DNA of 64,000 nucleotides, taken from contig NZ_RDQR01000008.1 of assembly GCF_003703835.1 (NCBI RefSeq), positions 1 to 64,000 of the forward strand, read 5' to 3'. Source of the DNA: Auritidibacter ignavus (lineage in GTDB: Bacteria; Actinomycetota; Actinomycetes; Actinomycetales; Micrococcaceae). Positions 28,819 to 37,514 of the stretch are shown piece by piece. Each line of letters starts with the position of its first letter. Within the stretch, counting starts at the first letter, position 1. The notes beneath the pieces are model-generated. The model saw only the letters and a list, made by a program, of their open reading frames with translations, made no database searches and had not been told where the DNA came from. Made by a program: the position numbers and the translations under genes.

Positions 28819-29804
28819 GGGGTCACCTCCCAAAACACATCTTCTAACGACCGCCGGGACATCGACAGATCACGCGGCAGAATATCCCAGCGTTGCCACC
28901 ACCGGGTCAATTCCACGTAGTCGGCTGGTTCTTGCAGTCCGCGCACCTGCCAGGTTTCCATCCCGACCATACCGGTCGCTTCGGTAGCGGTAACCCGGTG
29001 TACGCTCAACGCCTCGGGCACATCGGCCAGGGCGTGGTCCGACAGGGGAGTTTCGACCGAGAACAGCACAGCGGGACGGTCATGATGATCCGTCAATTCG
29101 GCAACGGTTCCTTCACGCTCCACCCGGCCGTGATTGATCAGGATGACCCGATCGGCTAGCTTTTCGGCATCATCGAGGAGGTGGGTGGTGAGTACGATGG
29201 CCAGTCCGGCGTGTTTCATCTGCTGGATCAGCTCAAACACGACCCGGCGAGAGACTGGATCGAGTCCGGCCGAGGGCTCATCCAAGAAGATCACCGAGGG
29301 CCGACCGATCAGCGCGGCAGCCATTGCAACCCGCTGTTGCTGGCCCCCCGACAGTCGGCGTATGGTCCGATCCTGAAACTCGGTGATCTCCAACCGGTTG
29401 ATCAAAGCGTAAATATCCAGGGGCTCTCGGTAGAGGTGAGCCAGATGTTCAATCAGGCGCAAGGGCGTCACCGACGGTGGTAATCCGCCATCCTGCAACA
29501 TCACCCCAACCTGGCTTCGCAGCGCTGCGGTGGCGGTAAAGGGGTCCTGACCTAACAGCCGGACACTACCGGCAGAGGGCTTGACCAGTCCCTGGGCAAT
29601 CGACAACGTGGTGGTTTTGCCGGCACCGTTGGGCCCCAATAGGGCCGTCACCTCCCCGGCGCGGGCTTGCAGGCTCATACCCCGCAGAATGTTGACGGTG
29701 CCTTCGTCAGAATTCACGCTCAGCCACACATCATCAACGTCGAGCAGGATCTGATCTGATCCAGCGTTGCTCGTGTCTGGATGGAGAGAGGATGCAGAAG
29801 TCAC
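28815..29804 (-). CDS. ABC transporter ATP-binding protein (exporter type)
   Basis: ATPase partner of the adjacent permease. The 329-residue product has Walker A LLGPNGAGKTTT near residue 60, signature RRLSGGQQQRVAMA near 150, Walker B VIFLDEPSAGLD near 173, and a C-terminal extension common in DrrA-like ATPases. I chose GTG 29804. It has no ribosome site, but TATAGT (29817 to 29812, minus strand) lies 7 nt before it, as for a leaderless mRNA. Longer in-frame starts (29831, 29912) lack support. Divergent from sufR. Confidence 0.88.
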   Translation of the reverse strand: MTSASSLHPDTSNAGSDQILLDVDDVWLSVNSDEGTVNILRGMSLQARAGEVTALLGPNGAGKTTTLSIAQGLVKPSAGSVRLLGQDPFTATAALRSQVGVMLQDGGLPPSVTPLRLIEHLAHLYREPLDIYALINRLEITEFQDRTIRRLSGGQQQRVAMAAALIGRPSVIFLDEPSAGLDPVSRRVVFELIQQMKHAGLAIVLTTHLLDDAEKLADRVILINHGRVEREGTVAELTDHHDRPAVLFSVETPLSDHALADVPEALSVHRVTATEATGMVGMETWQVRGLQEPADYVELTRWWQRWDILPRDLSMSRRSLEDVFWEVTP

Positions 29805-29811
29805 GGTGTTC

Positions 29812-29817
29812 ACTATA
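29812..29817 (-). promoter_or_regulatory. Candidate -10 of a leaderless promoter (ABC exporter)
   Basis: TATAGT on the minus strand ends 7 nt before the GTG at 29804. No convincing -35 is visible. Confidence 0.5.
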
Positions 29818-29924
29818 GCTACTTGGATCATGGCTATTCGGACAGCAGAAGCTATTCGGAGATCAGACGTGGAGCAGGTGGGGGCCGGTCTTGACCGGTC
29901 ATCCGGCGTCATCTCGTCGCGAAC

Positions 29925-29938
29925 TTAGGCATGCCAAA
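29925..29938. promoter_or_regulatory. Candidate SufR operator
   Basis: TTAGGCATGCCAAA is an imperfect palindrome (12 of 14 positions symmetric) lying just upstream of the sufR -35 position, where a SufR or iron-regulator site would be expected. The match to a known SufR box is not established. Confidence 0.35.
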
Positions 29939-29961
29939 CTATCAGTCCGCACGATCCCGCG

Positions 29962-29967
29962 TATAAT
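29962..29967 (+). promoter_or_regulatory. sufR promoter -10 element
   Basis: TATAAT lies 11 nt before the sufR ATG, giving a transcript with almost no leader. The -35 region is weak, which fits a regulated promoter. Confidence 0.6.
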
Positions 29968-29978
29968 TAGGAAATATC

Positions 29979-30758
29979 ATGGTTACTTATTTTCCCCGTC
30001 ACCAAGAGACTTCCGGAACGAAGTCTGCGACGCAGTCTGGCGAACCGGCCGGTAGCTCTCGGGAAAACACCCGCGAGAAGGTGCTCCATGCCGTGCTGAC
30101 GCGCGGGCCGGTGAGCGCCGCTGCCATCGGTAGTGAGTTGCATCTGACTGCCGCGGCCGTGCGACGCCACCTCGACGCTCTCGAGTCCGAGGGGTTGATC
30201 GAGGTTAAGTCGGTCTCCGGCGATGCGGGTGCCGGGCGTCCCTCCAAACGCTATGTCGTCACGCACGAAGGACAACAACAGCTCGGGGATGATTACCTGG
30301 CCGTGACGAGCGCTGCCATGGAAATGATTGCCGAGCTGGGTGGGCCCGAGGCGGTCCGCCGGTTCGCCCGGGACCATTTCGCCGAGGTCGAGACGCTATT
30401 CCTGGATCGAGCCACCGACGAGATGACGCTGTCGGAGCGGATCAAGGTGCTCACCGCCGTGTTGGATGAACTCGGTTACGCGGCCACCACCCGGCGCGCC
30501 GGACGCGGTGCACGCGTGACGACCCTGCGGGCAGCCCAGATTTGTCAGGGACACTGCCCGATCAAGGATCTGGCCGCGCAGTACCCCGAGTTTTGTGAAG
30601 AAGAAACCGAACTGTTCGCCCGGTTGTTGCAGGTAGATGTGCGCCGATTGGCGACCCTGCCCACCGGCGGGCATGTGTGCACCACGCACGTGCCCCTAGG
30701 GCGCAAGGCCTATGCGTCGTTGACTGCCCAAGCCGAACAGAATGCTGCCCGAGCTTAA
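29979..30758 (+). CDS. sufR: Iron-sulfur repressor SufR
   Basis: DeoR-like winged-helix repressor that senses Fe-S status and controls the suf operon. The 259-residue product has an HTH (SAAAIGSELHLTAAAVRRHL near residue 47), the winged-helix GRPSKRYVVT near 87, and the cluster-binding cysteines in CQGHC (near 190), FCEEE (near 206) and HVCTTHVP (near 236). It lies directly before sufB with an 80-bp spacer and probably autoregulates. Start ATG 29979 is fixed by the nearby -10. The assignment is secure by domain and by context. Confidence 0.95.
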   Translation: MVTYFPRHQETSGTKSATQSGEPAGSSRENTREKVLHAVLTRGPVSAAAIGSELHLTAAAVRRHLDALESEGLIEVKSVSGDAGAGRPSKRYVVTHEGQQQLGDDYLAVTSAAMEMIAELGGPEAVRRFARDHFAEVETLFLDRATDEMTLSERIKVLTAVLDELGYAATTRRAGRGARVTTLRAAQICQGHCPIKDLAAQYPEFCEEETELFARLLQVDVRRLATLPTGGHVCTTHVPLGRKAYASLTAQAEQNAARA

Positions 30759-30838
30759 GCGGTGACCATCCGGAGTGATCCGGAGGCAAGCCGTTGCGAC
30801 CACCCGACCATGACAACCAGCGATAAAAGAGGTTGATG

Positions 30839-32299
30839 ATGACCGATCAGATCAGTCAAGACACCGCCGATCCACGGGTCATTCAAAGAGTTCTGGACGA
30901 CAATCCAGAACTGAAGTCCCTGGGTAACTACGAATTCGGCTGGCACGACTCCGACGAGGCCGGCGCTGTTGCCAAACGTGGCCTGGATGAGGACGTCGTC
31001 CGGCACATCTCCAGCATCAAAGAAGAGCCCGAATGGATGCTGAAAACCCGGTTGAAGGGTCTGCGCTACTTCGACCGCAAACCGTTGCCGACCTGGGGTG
31101 CCGACCTGTCCGGGATCGATTTCGATCGTATTAAGTATTTCGTGCGTTCCACCGAGCGTCAGGCCAGCACCTGGGAAGAACTTCCCGAAGACATCTTGGA
31201 GACTTACGAGCGGTTGGGTATCCCCGAGGCCGAGCGTGAGCGCCTGGTCGCCGGTGTGGCCGCCCAGTACGAGTCCGAGGTGGTCTACCACCAGGTCCGT
31301 GAAGATCTGGAGGCCCAGGGCGTGATCTTCATGGATACCGACACCGCTTTGAGAGAACACCCGGAGTTCTTTGAGGAGTACTTCGGCTCGGTGATTCCGG
31401 TCGGCGATAATAAGTTCGCCGCGCTGAACACCGCGGTCTGGTCCGGTGGGTCCTTCGTCTACGTCCCCAAGGGCGTACACGTCGAGATCCCGTTGCAGGC
31501 CTACTTCCGGATCAATACCGAGAACATGGGTCAGTTCGAACGGACGCTGATCATCGCCGACGAGGACTCCTACGTCCACTACATCGAAGGTTGCACCGCC
31601 CCGATCTACCAGACCGATTCGTTGCACTCAGCTGTGGTGGAGATCGTGGTCAAGAAGAACGCCCGCGTGCGTTACACCACCATTCAGAACTGGTCGAATA
31701 ACGTGTATAACCTGGTCACCAAGCGTGCCGTGTGCGAAGAGGGCGGGACCATGGAGTGGATCGACGGCAACATTGGCGCCAAGACCACCATGAAGTACCC
31801 AGCCGTCTACCTCACCGGTGAGCACGCTCGCGGTGAGACCCTGTCGATGGCTTTCGCCGGCGCCGGCCAGCACCAGGATACCGGTTCCAAGATGGTACAC
31901 CTGGCTCCGAATACCTCCTCGAACATCGTCTCCAAGTCGGTGGCGCGTGGTGGGGGGCGCGCAGCCTACCGTGGCCTGGTCCAGATCGTGTCCGGGGCGA
32001 AGAACTCCGCGAACTCCACGATCTGTGACGCACTGCTCGTTGATACCATTTCGCGCACCGACACCTACCCCTACATCGATATTCGCGAAGACGACGTCGC
32101 TCTCGGCCACGAGGCCACCGTCTCCAAGGTCTCTGAACAGCAGCTGTTCTACCTCATGAGTCGTGGCCTGTCCGAGACGGATGCGATGGCGATGATCGTC
32201 CGCGGGTTCGTGGAGCCGATTTCCCGGCACTTGCCCATGGAATACGCACTGGAACTGAACAAGCTAATCGAATTGCAAATGGAAGGATCGGTGGGCTAA
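30839..32299 (+). CDS. sufB: Fe-S cluster assembly scaffold SufB
   Basis: Scaffold subunit of the SufBC2D complex on which new Fe-S clusters form. The 486-residue length is normal. Conserved blocks are [17 protein letters not shown] near 105, the SCR-like beta-helix part, and [12 protein letters not shown] near 390, which holds the Cys expected to accept sulfur. ATG 30839 has AAAAGAGG 6 nt upstream; the ATG and TTG codons just before it fit the spacing less well. sufD starts 2 bp after the stop, so the two are translationally linked. Confidence 0.97.
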   Translation: MTDQISQDTADPRVIQRVLDDNPELKSLGNYEFGWHDSDEAGAVAKRGLDEDVVRHISSIKEEPEWMLKTRLKGLRYFDRKPLPTWGADLSGIDFDRIKYFVRSTERQASTWEELPEDILETYERLGIPEAERERLVAGVAAQYESEVVYHQVREDLEAQGVIFMDTDTALREHPEFFEEYFGSVIPVGDNKFAALNTAVWSGGSFVYVPKGVHVEIPLQAYFRINTENMGQFERTLIIADEDSYVHYIEGCTAPIYQTDSLHSAVVEIVVKKNARVRYTTIQNWSNNVYNLVTKRAVCEEGGTMEWIDGNIGAKTTMKYPAVYLTGEHARGETLSMAFAGAGQHQDTGSKMVHLAPNTSSNIVSKSVARGGGRAAYRGLVQIVSGAKNSANSTICDALLVDTISRTDTYPYIDIREDDVALGHEATVSKVSEQQLFYLMSRGLSETDAMAMIVRGFVEPISRHLPMEYALELNKLIELQMEGSVG

Positions 32300-32301
32300 C
32301 G

Positions 32302-33576
32302 GTGACCAACGCTACACACGCTCGTGACACGGAAACCGGGGGAGCGGCTCCCCTGATTCCAGGCATGACGGATGAGGGTGAGACCTTGTCCACGGAGATC
32401 GCCGATGCCACCCAGGCGTCCCACCTGGATGCCGAGACCAAACAGAAATTCGGTACCTCACGCGCCGACCGGACCATCAGCTACGATCTGGCGGACTTCC
32501 CACAGCTCACCGGACGCGAAGAGGAATGGCGGTTCACTCCGATCGAGCGGCTTTCCGGTCTGGAGTTGCCCGGTGGCGATGAGCAGCGACTGACCGGACC
32601 GGCTCCGCAGGTCACCGTGGAAGAAACCCAGGGCGTCACGGTCGAAACCGTCGGCCGCGACGATCAGCGTCTGGGGCAGGCTTTCATTCCTGATGATCGC
32701 GTCTCAGCGGCTGCCTGGCACAACTTTCAGGAGGCCACCGTGATCACTGTGGCTGACGAAACCGAACTCGACAAGCCGTTGCTGGTCGATATCGCTGGCC
32801 AGTCCCAGGAGCCAGCCGCTCAACACGTGCGAATTCACATAGGTCGCCATTCCCAGGTGGTGCTGGTGATCAACCAGTCCGGATCAGCGGTGCTGGGTCA
32901 AAATATCGAGATCACTGTGGATGAGGGTGCCTCACTGAACGTGGTCAGCATCCAAGCCTGGGACGAGGGTTCGGTCCACGCCGGATCCCAGCAGGCCAAG
33001 GTGGGTCGCGACGCCAAGTACCGCCATACCTTGGTCACCTACGGCGGTTCGTTAGTCCGATTGACGCCGACGACCCGCTTCGCCGGTCCCGGCGCCAACG
33101 TGGAGATGTATGGCCTATACTTCGCTGATGCCGGCCAGCACCTGGAGCACCGGATCTTCGTGGATCACTCCACCGAGAACTGCGTCTCCGATGCGCTGTA
33201 CAAGGGAGCGCTACAGGGTGATTCGGCTCGTACTGTGTGGGTTGGCGATGTGCTGATCCGTAAAGAGGCAGAAGGCACTGATACCTACGAGAAGAACGAG
33301 AACCTGTTGCTCACCGACGGCGCGCAAGCCGATTCGGTTCCGAACCTGGAGATCGAAACCGGCGTCATTGAAGGTGGCGGACACGCATCCTCCACCGGTC
33401 GCTTCGATGAGAATCAGCTGTTCTACCTGATGGCCCGGGGTATTCCCGAGCCCCAGGCCCGCAAGCTGATCGTGCGTGGGTTTTTGAACGAAATCATCCA
33501 GAAGATCGGTATCGACGATGTGGAACGCCGACTCGTGGAAGTCATGGAAGCCGAAATCCGCGGGCTAGAATTCTAA
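32302..33576 (+). CDS. sufD: Fe-S cluster assembly protein SufD
   Basis: Partner of SufB in the SufBC2D scaffold. The 424-residue product has the SufB/SufD beta-helix domain at about 180-400, including FVDHSTENCVSDALYKG with the conserved His near 290. The C-terminal QLFYLMARGIPEPQARKLIV closely parallels the SufB C-terminus, as expected of paralogues. GTG 32302 follows the sufB stop by 2 bp. The first ~45 residues are acidic, variable and not diagnostic. Confidence 0.95.
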   Translation: MTNATHARDTETGGAAPLIPGMTDEGETLSTEIADATQASHLDAETKQKFGTSRADRTISYDLADFPQLTGREEEWRFTPIERLSGLELPGGDEQRLTGPAPQVTVEETQGVTVETVGRDDQRLGQAFIPDDRVSAAAWHNFQEATVITVADETELDKPLLVDIAGQSQEPAAQHVRIHIGRHSQVVLVINQSGSAVLGQNIEITVDEGASLNVVSIQAWDEGSVHAGSQQAKVGRDAKYRHTLVTYGGSLVRLTPTTRFAGPGANVEMYGLYFADAGQHLEHRIFVDHSTENCVSDALYKGALQGDSARTVWVGDVLIRKEAEGTDTYEKNENLLLTDGAQADSVPNLEIETGVIEGGGHASSTGRFDENQLFYLMARGIPEPQARKLIVRGFLNEIIQKIGIDDVERRLVEVMEAEIRGLEF

Positions 33577-33659
33577 TTCCCGCGAGCTACCCACTACCAA
33601 CGACGACCGGAGGCCGGTTGGCCTTCACCAAACCAAGGCATCAAGGAGAATTTGTAGCT

Positions 33660-34427
33660 ATGTCAACCCTTGAGGTAAAGAACCTCCACGTTTCGATCGA
33701 GACCGAAGACGGCGTCAAAGAGATTTTGAAAGGCGTGAACCTGACCGTCAATTCCGGTGAGACTCACGCGCTGATGGGCCCCAACGGCTCAGGAAAGTCC
33801 ACTATGGCCTCGGCCATCGCCGGTCACCCGGCCTATGAAGTCACCGCAGGTGAGATCCTGCTCGACGGTGAGGACCTGCTGGAAAAGTCTGTCGACGAAC
33901 GCGCTCAGGCCGGTCTGTTCCTGGCCATGCAGTACCCGGTGGAAGTCCCCGGCGTGACCATGACCAACTTCCTGCGCACCGCCAAGACCGCCATCGACGG
34001 TGAGGCGCCCTCCTTGCGTCACTGGTCCAAGGAAGTCAAGGACGCCTTCGAACGGCTCCAGATGGACCCGGCGTTCTCCACCCGTAACGTGAACGAAGGG
34101 TTCTCTGGTGGTGAAAAGAAGCGCGCCGAAATCTTGCAGCTGGAACTATTCAAGCCTAAGTTCGCCATCCTGGATGAGACCGACTCCGGGCTGGACATTG
34201 ACGCGCTACGTATCGTGTCCGAAGGTGTCAACCGGGCACAGGACGCCAACGGCTTGGGCACCCTGTTGATCACCCACTACACCCGCATTCTGCGCTACAT
34301 CAAGCCAGACTTCGTGCACGTGTTCGTGGACGGTCACGTGGTGGACTCCGGAGGTCCTGAGCTGGCCGATAAGCTGGAAGAAGAAGGCTACATCAACTAC
34401 GAAAAGGCTGCCGTAGCTCAGGCCTAG
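33660..34427 (+). CDS. sufC: Fe-S assembly ATPase SufC
   Basis: ABC-type ATPase that drives conformational change of SufB-SufD. The 255-residue product has Walker A MGPNGSGKST near residue 39, the signature FSGGEKKRAEILQL near 147, and Walker B FAILDETDSGLDIDAL with the SufC-specific ETDSGLD form. ATG 33660 has AAGGAG 11 nt upstream and gives the family start MSTLEVKNLHV; the in-frame codons back to 33618 are not supported. It lies 83 bp after sufD. Confidence 0.97.
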   Translation: MSTLEVKNLHVSIETEDGVKEILKGVNLTVNSGETHALMGPNGSGKSTMASAIAGHPAYEVTAGEILLDGEDLLEKSVDERAQAGLFLAMQYPVEVPGVTMTNFLRTAKTAIDGEAPSLRHWSKEVKDAFERLQMDPAFSTRNVNEGFSGGEKKRAEILQLELFKPKFAILDETDSGLDIDALRIVSEGVNRAQDANGLGTLLITHYTRILRYIKPDFVHVFVDGHVVDSGGPELADKLEEEGYINYEKAAVAQA

Positions 34428-34493
34428 TCGGCCCGTGTGGCCACAGCCTGACAGCGCGAAAGCCACGACCGACCTGAAGAAGGTGTTCCCATC

Positions 34494-34820
34494 ATGACTG
34501 ACGTGAGTGCACAAACACCGATCGAGGACCTCGAAGAGGCCCTGAAAGACGTGATTGACCCCGAACTGGGTATCAACGTCGTGGATCTGGGGTTACTCTA
34601 TGGTCTGAACTACGCCGAAGACGGTGTGCTGATCGTGGATATGACATTGACCACTGCAGCCTGCCCGCTGACGGATGAAATCGAAGATCAGGTCGGTCGG
34701 GCTATCGGCACGATGGTGGACGAATGGCGACTGAACTGGGTCTGGATGCCACCATGGGGCCCAGAACGCATTACTGAAGACGGGCGCGATCAGATGCGGG
34801 CCTTAGGGTTCAACATCTAA
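34494..34820 (+). CDS. sufT: SufT-like metal-sulfur cluster assembly factor (MIP18/DUF59)
   Basis: Small MIP18-family protein linked to Fe-S maturation. The 108-residue product is a single domain: DVIDPELGINVVDLGLLYGL (about 18-38) and TLTTAACPLTDEIE with the conserved Cys near 62. It follows sufC by 66 bp. In many Actinobacteria sufS (cysteine desulfurase) and sufU lie between sufC and this gene; here both are absent from the operon. A strong hairpin follows downstream. Confidence 0.92.
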   Translation: MTDVSAQTPIEDLEEALKDVIDPELGINVVDLGLLYGLNYAEDGVLIVDMTLTTAACPLTDEIEDQVGRAIGTMVDEWRLNWVWMPPWGPERITEDGRDQMRALGFNI

Positions 34821-34886
34821 GATCGGTCAGGGCGATCGTGTGCCGATCTGGCACGTCCGATCGATCCAGCTGATCGGACTGTCCGG

Positions 34887-34909
34887 CAGGAGGGGGCAAC
34901 CCCCACCTG
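34887..34909 (+). terminator. Hairpin after the suf operon
   Basis: CAGG-A-GGGGG / CCCCC-A-CCTG forms a 9-bp stem with one A-A mismatch and a CAA loop. It lacks a T-run. It is the likely end of the suf transcript. Confidence 0.55.
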
Positions 34910-35073
34910 TTGCAGTGACTCCTGATCCACCTCGAGGGCCGTGTTCACCTGTGTTGTCACCTGACACCGGTGGATACGGTCCTTGATCGTCTCCATCTAC
35001 TCCAACCACCCCATTTCTTCTCGTAAACTCCCGTTCGTGACATCGTCACGTCCCGCACAGAAAAGGACCGCAC

Positions 35074-35805
35074 ATGACTGAGCTGTTGACCGTCGCCGTG
35101 GATGGTTCGGCCCTGGGCAATCCCGGTCCTGCCGGATGGTGCTGGTATATCTCTGACGAGCACTGGGCCGCTGGCGGGTGGGACGAGGCCACCAATAACC
35201 AGGGCGAGTTACAGGCTGTGATTGAGTTGCTGGCGACCACGGCAAATCTGGACACCGACCTGCACATCGTGGCGGATTCGCAATACGTCATCAACTCCAT
35301 CACCCAGTGGATGCCGGGCTGGAAGAAACGCGGGTGGAAGAAGAAGGACGGCAAACCGGTGCAGAACCAGCAGATGATGATCCACCTGGATCGGCTGATG
35401 ACTCAAGCCCAGCAGGCCGGACGAAAAATCCGGTTTGACTGGGTGAGAGGTCACACCGGGCATGAGCTGAATGAGGCCGCCGATCAACGGGCACGGGCCG
35501 TTGCCGAAGCCTTCCGGGACGGTACCGTACCTGATTATGGCCCGGGATTAAACAGCGCGGGGAGATCATCGCATCTCACGGCCTCGGAGTCGGTCGCACA
35601 GCCAGCCTCAGCCGACCGTCTCGCGTCTGGAACCACCACGACGCAACCGAGACCCGGGGTGCAGGTGACGACCGAGCTCAGTCACGATGAATCGGAGACG
35701 ATTATTGCCCGAGCCCGACAGGCTCAGCGTAGTCCGCAACAAGAGCTCGCCCGCCTGATCCGACTGGCAATGAACCACGATTACCAGAGCCCGCCCGGCC
35801 ATTGA
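35074..35805 (+). CDS. rnhA: Ribonuclease HI with C-terminal extension
   Basis: Degrades RNA in RNA-DNA hybrids. The type 1 RNase H domain fills residues 1-150 with the acidic active site in place: Asp10 (TVAVDGSALGNPGPAG), Glu45 (NNQGELQAV), Asp68 (IVADSQY) and Asp137 (NEAADQRA). The basic handle WKKRGWKKKDGKPVQN is present. A further ~90 residues form a variable linker and a charged, probably helical tail of unknown role. AAAAGG lies upstream of ATG 35074. Transcribed alone or with the ABC-F gene downstream. Confidence 0.92.
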   Translation: MTELLTVAVDGSALGNPGPAGWCWYISDEHWAAGGWDEATNNQGELQAVIELLATTANLDTDLHIVADSQYVINSITQWMPGWKKRGWKKKDGKPVQNQQMMIHLDRLMTQAQQAGRKIRFDWVRGHTGHELNEAADQRARAVAEAFRDGTVPDYGPGLNSAGRSSHLTASESVAQPASADRLASGTTTTQPRPGVQVTTELSHDESETIIARARQAQRSPQQELARLIRLAMNHDYQSPPGH

Positions 35806-35915
35806 GCCTATTATTCTAGTCTGGAGTTGCCCCAGATGTGCACCTCTGCGCCACCCTGGTGTGCCTCCGTGCGGAACCCTTTCAGCTACGACCACAACCC
35901 CCAAAGGTAACCCTG

Positions 35916-37514
35916 ATGATTTCTGCTCATAATCTGACCGTCACCGTTGGCTCGCGCACCCTGCTAGAGGACGTGAGTTTCCGTGTGGACCGCGGTACCC
36001 GGGTCGGTTTAGTCGGGCGCAACGGGGCCGGCAAGACCACGTTGACCAAGGTGTTGATGGACGAGGTAGTCCCAGCCACCGGCGAGGTGACCCGAACCGG
36101 ATCGGTCGGATATCTGCCACAGGATCCACGGTCGGGCGATCCCGAGCAAACGGCGCAAGAACGGATTTTAGAAGCGCGTCAGCTCGGAGAACTACTCCGC
36201 CGGATGCGCAAGGCCGAGGCGGAGATGTCGTCGCCAGATCCCGACGTGATGGAACGAGGCATCAAGCGGTACCCCGCCGCTGAGGCCGCGTTTATTTCCG
36301 CCGGAGGCTACGCTGCCGAATCGGAGGCCAATGCCATCGCCGGGAACTTAGGGATCGACGCCGAAATGCTGGAACGGCCATTGAAAACGCTCTCTGGTGG
36401 GCAACGTCGCCGAGTTGAATTGGCCCGGATCCTCTTCTCAGCTCCGGACACCATGATTCTAGACGAGCCCACTAACCACTTGGATGTGGACTCGGTGGAA
36501 TGGTTACGCGACTACCTCAAAACCTACTCCGGGGGGCTAATCGTGATCTCTCACGATCTGGCATTGATCGATGAAGTGGTCAATACCGTCTTTTTTCTCG
36601 ACGCCACGCGCAGTGTCATTGACATTTACAACATGGGGTATCAGGCCTACCTGAAACAGCGTGAGGATGATGAACGTCGGCGTCGCCGGGAACGGGCTTC
36701 AGCGGAGAAGAAAGCAGCGGCTTTGTATGCGCAGGCCAATAAGATGCGCGCGAAGGCGACCAAAGCGGTGGCCGCCCAGCAGATGGCTAAAAGGGCCGAC
36801 AAGATGTTGGAGGGACTGGCCGAAGAGCGTCACACCGAAAAGGTGGCCAACCTACGATTTCCGGCTCCAGCCCCGTGCGGTAAGGTGCCTCTGTCGGCCG
36901 AGGGGTTGACCAAATCCTATGGCACCCAGGAGGTGTTCACCGGGGTGGACCTGGCTATCGACCAGGGGTCTCGCGTGGTCATCCTCGGCTTCAATGGGGC
37001 CGGTAAAACGACATTGCTGAAGCTCTTAGCGGGATTGGAACAGCCTGATGCGGGACGGGTCGTTCCCGGACATGGCCTGCGACTGGGGTATTACGCCCAG
37101 GAACACGAGACGCTGGATGTCAACCGCACGGTGCTGGAAAATATGCAACGCTCCTCGTTGCACCTGGACGATACCGCGGTGCGAACTGTGCTCGGATCAT
37201 TCTTATTTTCCGGCGACGATGTTTACAAGCCAGCCGGGGTCCTTTCGGGTGGCGAGAAAACTCGCTTAGCTTTGGCAACCTTGGTGGTGTCCTCGGCCAA
37301 CGTGTTGTTGCTCGATGAGCCAACCAACAACTTAGATCCGGCATCTCGTGAGGAAATCTTGGACGCGATCCGTCGCTATGAAGGTGCGATCGTGTTGGTG
37401 ACTCACGACGAGGGTGCGGTCCAGGCCTTGGACCCCGACCGCGTGTTGATCCTGCCGGACGCCGATGAGGATATGTGGTCAGAGGACTATCTGGACCTGG
37501 TTTCACTGACCTGA
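35916..37514 (+). CDS. ABC-F family ATPase
   Basis: Soluble twin-ABC ATPase of the ABC-F family, which act on ribosomes as translation factors or antibiotic-protection proteins. The 532-residue product has two cassettes: GRNGAGKTTL near residue 33 with LSGGQRRRVELARIL near 160, and GFNGAGKTTLLKLL near 358 with LSGGEKTRLALATLV near 443. The charged linker (about 245-315) is Arg/Lys/Ala-rich. There are no membrane segments, so it is not a transporter. ATG 35916 gives the canonical MISAHNLTVTVGSRTLL start; AAAGG lies about 8 nt upstream. Its 3' end overlaps the convergent DUF222 gene by 28 bp. I cannot tell housekeeping from resistance types. Confidence 0.9.
   Translation: MISAHNLTVTVGSRTLLEDVSFRVDRGTRVGLVGRNGAGKTTLTKVLMDEVVPATGEVTRTGSVGYLPQDPRSGDPEQTAQERILEARQLGELLRRMRKAEAEMSSPDPDVMERGIKRYPAAEAAFISAGGYAAESEANAIAGNLGIDAEMLERPLKTLSGGQRRRVELARILFSAPDTMILDEPTNHLDVDSVEWLRDYLKTYSGGLIVISHDLALIDEVVNTVFFLDATRSVIDIYNMGYQAYLKQREDDERRRRRERASAEKKAAALYAQANKMRAKATKAVAAQQMAKRADKMLEGLAEERHTEKVANLRFPAPAPCGKVPLSAEGLTKSYGTQEVFTGVDLAIDQGSRVVILGFNGAGKTTLLKLLAGLEQPDAGRVVPGHGLRLGYYAQEHETLDVNRTVLENMQRSSLHLDDTAVRTVLGSFLFSGDDVYKPAGVLSGGEKTRLALATLVVSSANVLLLDEPTNNLDPASREEILDAIRRYEGAIVLVTHDEGAVQALDPDRVLILPDADEDMWSEDYLDLVSLT

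Noticed and set aside
30759-30838. Direct repeat ATCCGGAG twice in the sufR-sufB spacer
   Set aside because: The copies are only 8 bp and close together in a GC-rich leader; too short to call an operator without comparison.
35916-37514. An antibiotic-resistance ABC-F gene
   Set aside because: ABC-F proteins include housekeeping translation factors; nothing in the sequence or context marks this as a resistance type.
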